Assembly (NCBI GenBank): GCA_031551515.1
Contig: JAVBNL010000001.1
Location: 1 to 64,000 of the forward strand
Source of the DNA: FLUQ01 sp031551515
GTDB taxonomy: Bacteria; Desulfobacterota; Desulfovibrionia; Desulfovibrionales; Desulfovibrionaceae
Reading direction: 5' to 3'
DNA length: 64,000 bases
The position numbers and the translations under genes are program-made. Each line of letters opens with the position of its first letter. Position 1 is the stretch's first letter. The notes beneath the pieces were generated by a model. It saw only the letters and a list, made by a program, of their open reading frames with translations. It ran no database searches and was not told the DNA's origin. Of this stretch, positions 60,949-64,000 are shown one piece after another.

Positions 60949-63735
60949 TCACAACGCTTTTGACGTGGACATCATGTAAATCTCATGCGGGTCGAGAATG
61001 AGAATGACGCTGCCGTCGCCCATAATGGTCGCGCCGGATATGCCTTTCAGATCCCCCAGGTACGAACTCAGGGGCTTGATGACTATTTCCTGGCGTTCCA
61101 GCAACCGGTCCACGACCAGCCCCAGGCGACGTTCGTTGTCATGAATGACGACCACCGACAGCACTTCCTGCTTGTCCATATTGCAGGGCAACCCAAGCAG
61201 TTCCGCCAGACTGATGATGCCCAGCACTTCACCGCGCAAGGTAACGGCCTTTCTGCCTTTGACGTCGGTCAGGCGTTTGGCTTCGATCTTGGTGGTTTCG
61301 GACACCGCATCAAGGGGAATAGCGTACATTTCCTCATCCACAGTAACCATAAGCGCATCGATAATGGCCAGAGTCAACGGCAGAGAAAGCGTGAACCGCG
61401 TGCCCTTGCCCACTTCAGAGGTGATGCTGACGCTTCCCTTCAAGCTTTTAATGTTGGTGCGCACCACGTCCATGCCCACGCCGCGGCCGGAAATATCCGT
61501 AATAACGTCTGCCGATGAAAAGCCGGGGGCAAAAATCAGCTCGCGCGCTTCGCGGTCGTCAAGGGCCTTGGCCTCATCCGCAGTGATGACGCCTTTGCGG
61601 ATGGCGACTTCTTTCATCTTTTCCGGATCGATGCCCTTGCCGTCATCCTCGATTTCAATGGCAACGGAGTTGCCTTTATGATAGGCCCGCAGCCACACGC
61701 GGCCTTTGGCGTCCTTACCCGCGGCCTTGCGCACGTCTTCCGGCTCCACCCCGTGGTCCACGGAATTTCGAATCAAGTGCACCAGCGGGTCGCCGATAAC
61801 TTCCACAACGCTCTTGTCCAGTTCCGTTTCTTCGCCTTCCATAATCAGTTCGACCTCTTTGCCGCTCTTGCGGGAAAGATCGCGCACCAGACGCGGGAAG
61901 CGGGAAAACACCGACGCCACCGGCACCATGCGCACTTTCATGATCGTATCTTGCAGATCATCGGAAATGCGGGCCATGGCATAGGTGGTTTCGGACAAAT
62001 CCTGAGCGATGCGAGAAACGTCAACAGTTTCCGTACCGTCAAGCTGACGGGCGATCAGGGAGTACCGGTTGCGGTTGATGATCAGCTCGCCGATCAGGTT
62101 CATCAGGTGGTCCAGTTTTTCGTGATCCACGCGAATAGTGGACGAAGCCTTGCTGGCGTGATCGTCGCCGCCCGCTTTGGCCGCAGAGGCGGCAGCCGGT
62201 TTTGGCGCCGGCGCGGCAGGCGCGGCCTGTGCGGTCTGCGGAGCGGGCTCCGCTTTGGGAGCGGCAATTGCCGCCTCCGGCTTGCTCTGGACCGGGGCGG
62301 AAGCGACAGTTTCAGGCACAGCAGGCGCGGCCGCAGTCACAGCCTGTGCGGCGGGCGCGTTCGAAGCCGCGGGGGCTTCCGCTTCCAGCTTCGCAATGGC
62401 GCTGTCAAACATCTCACCCAAAATGGCGCATTCTTGTTCCAGCAAGTCGACCATCAACGAAAAATCCAAACCGGATTTGCGCGCCTGATCAACCAGCCCT
62501 GCCGTACGCTGGGCATAGACCTTCAGCTCTTCAAGCCCCATATAGCCGGAACAATTTTGCAAACTGACAAGGCTGCGGAACAGAGCATCGACAAAGTCGC
62601 TGCTGGATGCATCTTCGTGCAGTGATTTCAGCGCAACCGCAATGTTGCTGCGCTGCTGCCCGACGGTGTCTTTGAAAATAACCAGGTCATCGCCGGTTGG
62701 TTGTCCGGCGGAGCCGGATTCTGCCGCGCCTTCCGCCGTCGAACAGGCGCCCTCTTCCACGCGTAGCCCGGCGGGCAGTTCGATCGCACCCCCGGCAACC
62801 GCTTGGCGCAGCTTTTCCAGCAATTCGTTCGCATCAAAAGGAGATACTTTCGCCGTGGCCGTATCGATCCGGTTGATGAGCGCGTCCAGAACGTCGACGA
62901 CAAAAAGCAAAAGGTCCACCAGTTCGCGCGAAACACTCTTTTCACCGTGCCGCACGGAGTTGAGCAGCGTTTCGCCCTCATGGGTAACGCTGTTCAACTC
63001 ATGATAGCCGATAATGCCCGAGTTGCCTTTCAGGTTATGGAAATAGCGGAACAGATCGTTGACCATATCCCCCTGGTCGGGGTGTTTCTCCAGCTCCAAC
63101 AATCCGGAACTGATGCTGGAAGTGTTTTCGCGCGCTTCTTCGATAAAATCTTTCAGATGCCCTTCGCCGAACGCGTTCAGGGCATAGGGGTCCACAGCGC
63201 CGCGCGACGCTATCCAGCCTTCGGAATTCACGGCCCCGGCCGGAGAGAGAGACTCTTTGGGCGCGGCAGGCGCAGGCGCGGCCTGCGGAGCGGGTTCCGT
63301 CTTGGGAGCGGGAGCTGCAGGCGCGGCAGGGGGGGCCAAACCGCTGGCAAGAAGCGCATCCAGCGTGACGATAATGGGCGCGGTATCCACATCGCCCTCG
63401 GTGCTGGTGCGTTCAAGGCTGTCTATCATCTGGCGCAAAGCGTCAGTAGAAGACAAAATGACATCCATAATCTCGGAATTGACGGACATGGTGCCCTTGC
63501 GCAATTCATCAAGGATATTTTCGGCCTTGTGCGCAAGACCGTTCATCTTGTTCAACCCCAAAAAGCCGGAAGCGCCCTTGAGCGAATGCATGGGGCGGAA
63601 TATCTCATTGAGCAGCCCCAGATTGTCTGGAGCTTTTTCCAGCTCAAGCAAGTTTGGCTCAATGGTTTCCAAGTGCTCTTTCGCTTCGATGATGAAATCC
63701 GAAAATATTTCCGGATCCATAAAATCCTGGCTCAT
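60949..63735 (-). CDS. cheA: Chemotaxis histidine kinase CheA with three Hpt-type regions
   Basis: 928 residues, longer than the common 650-700. Two intact Hpt domains have phosphorylatable His50 (MHSLKGASG) and His233 (FHNLKGNSG). A third Hpt-like region (about 350-450) has Val390 where the His should be (LVSLQNCSG). Ala/Pro-rich linkers follow the first and third regions. Then come the dimerisation segment, ATPase domain (LIRNSVDHGVE, GRGVGMDVV) and a C-terminal CheW-like domain. It would phosphorylate a CheY-type partner, encoded next to it. The plan resembles CheA forms that also serve non-flagellar movement. Confidence 0.93.
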   Translation of the reverse strand: MSQDFMDPEIFSDFIIEAKEHLETIEPNLLELEKAPDNLGLLNEIFRPMHSLKGASGFLGLNKMNGLAHKAENILDELRKGTMSVNSEIMDVILSSTDALRQMIDSLERTSTEGDVDTAPIIVTLDALLASGLAPPAAPAAPAPKTEPAPQAAPAPAAPKESLSPAGAVNSEGWIASRGAVDPYALNAFGEGHLKDFIEEARENTSSISSGLLELEKHPDQGDMVNDLFRYFHNLKGNSGIIGYHELNSVTHEGETLLNSVRHGEKSVSRELVDLLLFVVDVLDALINRIDTATAKVSPFDANELLEKLRQAVAGGAIELPAGLRVEEGACSTAEGAAESGSAGQPTGDDLVIFKDTVGQQRSNIAVALKSLHEDASSSDFVDALFRSLVSLQNCSGYMGLEELKVYAQRTAGLVDQARKSGLDFSLMVDLLEQECAILGEMFDSAIAKLEAEAPAASNAPAAQAVTAAAPAVPETVASAPVQSKPEAAIAAPKAEPAPQTAQAAPAAPAPKPAAASAAKAGGDDHASKASSTIRVDHEKLDHLMNLIGELIINRNRYSLIARQLDGTETVDVSRIAQDLSETTYAMARISDDLQDTIMKVRMVPVASVFSRFPRLVRDLSRKSGKEVELIMEGEETELDKSVVEVIGDPLVHLIRNSVDHGVEPEDVRKAAGKDAKGRVWLRAYHKGNSVAIEIEDDGKGIDPEKMKEVAIRKGVITADEAKALDDREARELIFAPGFSSADVITDISGRGVGMDVVRTNIKSLKGSVSITSEVGKGTRFTLSLPLTLAIIDALMVTVDEEMYAIPLDAVSETTKIEAKRLTDVKGRKAVTLRGEVLGIISLAELLGLPCNMDKQEVLSVVVIHDNERRLGLVVDRLLERQEIVIKPLSSYLGDLKGISGATIMGDGSVILILDPHEIYMMSTSKAL

Positions 63736-63769
63736 AACCCCACCTTGTTCCTCTGTTGGGCGACGCCCC

Positions 63770-64000
63770 TCAACCCAACAGCATTTTTACGTTTTTGACC
63801 ATAACCTCGGGCTGCGCCGGTTTTACCATATACAAGTTGGCGCCAAGGCTGATGCCCTGTTGAATGTCTTTTTCCTGCCCTTCGGTTGAAAGCACCACAA
63901 TGGGCACATCTCTGTACGCCGCTTGTTCGCGGACCGTTTTGATAAAAGTAAACCCGTCCATGCGCGGCATGTTCACATCCGATATGATCAGATCTACCTT
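63770..64000 (-). CDS. CheY-type response regulator, C-terminal part
   Basis: 77 residues visible; the N-terminus is beyond the window. LIISDVNMPRMDGFTF holds the phosphorylatable Asp, VLSTEG the conserved Ser/Thr, and KPAQPEV the conserved Lys of receiver domains. No output domain follows, so a stand-alone receiver. It lies 34 nt upstream of cheA on the same strand, the likely kinase partner. Confidence 0.9.
   Translation of the reverse strand, partial: KVDLIISDVNMPRMDGFTFIKTVREQAAYRDVPIVVLSTEGQEKDIQQGISLGANLYMVKPAQPEVMVKNVKMLLG

Overview
The window looks like a chromosomal segment of a Gram-negative, GC-rich (roughly 58-60% by eye) anaerobic deltaproteobacterium, most likely Desulfovibrionales. 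The reasons are the mixture of gene families: a TAXI-type TRAP transporter with a DUF1850 gene, a hemA / CcsA-like / precorrin-2 dehydrogenase cluster that fits haem synthesis from sirohaem, two-gene glyQ-glyS, two-gene gcvPA-gcvPB, a complete mla outer-membrane lipid operon, chemotaxis genes, and paired-hairpin intergenic repeats resembling those I associate with Desulfovibrio genomes. The genus is inference. No rRNA, confident tRNA, CRISPR array or prophage was seen.

Left part (1-14.3 kb): the edge cuts an IS200-type insertion sequence (5' part of tnpA plus hairpins). Then come an isochorismatase-family hydrolase and a phenylacetate-CoA ligase-like gene on the minus strand, the rsfS-gpmI-zinc-ribbon operon and a double-ACT protein on the plus strand, and a long minus-strand run: membrane protein, surE, uvrB, glycosyltransferase, ligA, dapB, nadE. 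NadE has Gly where its glutaminase domain should have the catalytic Cys.

Middle (14.3-38.5 kb): DUF1850, TRAP fused permease and TAXI binding protein (plus). Then a long minus-strand stretch: adk with two glycosyltransferases; tilS; the tetrapyrrole/cytochrome cluster (hemA, ccsA-like, sirC-like); rpsT from a TTG start with its own promoter; glyQ-glyS; recO; a RodZ-like protein; two periplasmic PPIase/chaperones; mfd; cheW; UDP-glucose dehydrogenase.

Right part (38.5-64 kb): acpS-nnr-tsaE-lysC; an LpxR-type lipid A deacylase converging on ychF; gcvH-gcvPA-gcvPB-lpdA without gcvT; an envelope-flavoured group (VWA-OmpA protein, two hypothetical proteins, DUF898 membrane protein, M48 peptidase); argS-SPOR; mlaE-F-D-C-A-ndk; and, after a double set of hairpin repeats, cheA and the start of a CheY-type regulator running off the end.

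Most of this is housekeeping. I found no convincing new multi-gene system. The observations most worth checking are the NadE Cys-to-Gly change, the DUF1850 gene with no normal start codon in front of its signal segment, the nine-residue tandem duplication of the metal-binding loop in the VWA-OmpA protein, the third histidine-less Hpt-like domain in CheA, the paired-hairpin repeat family, and three A-tract repeats at exact 11-bp spacing before tilS.
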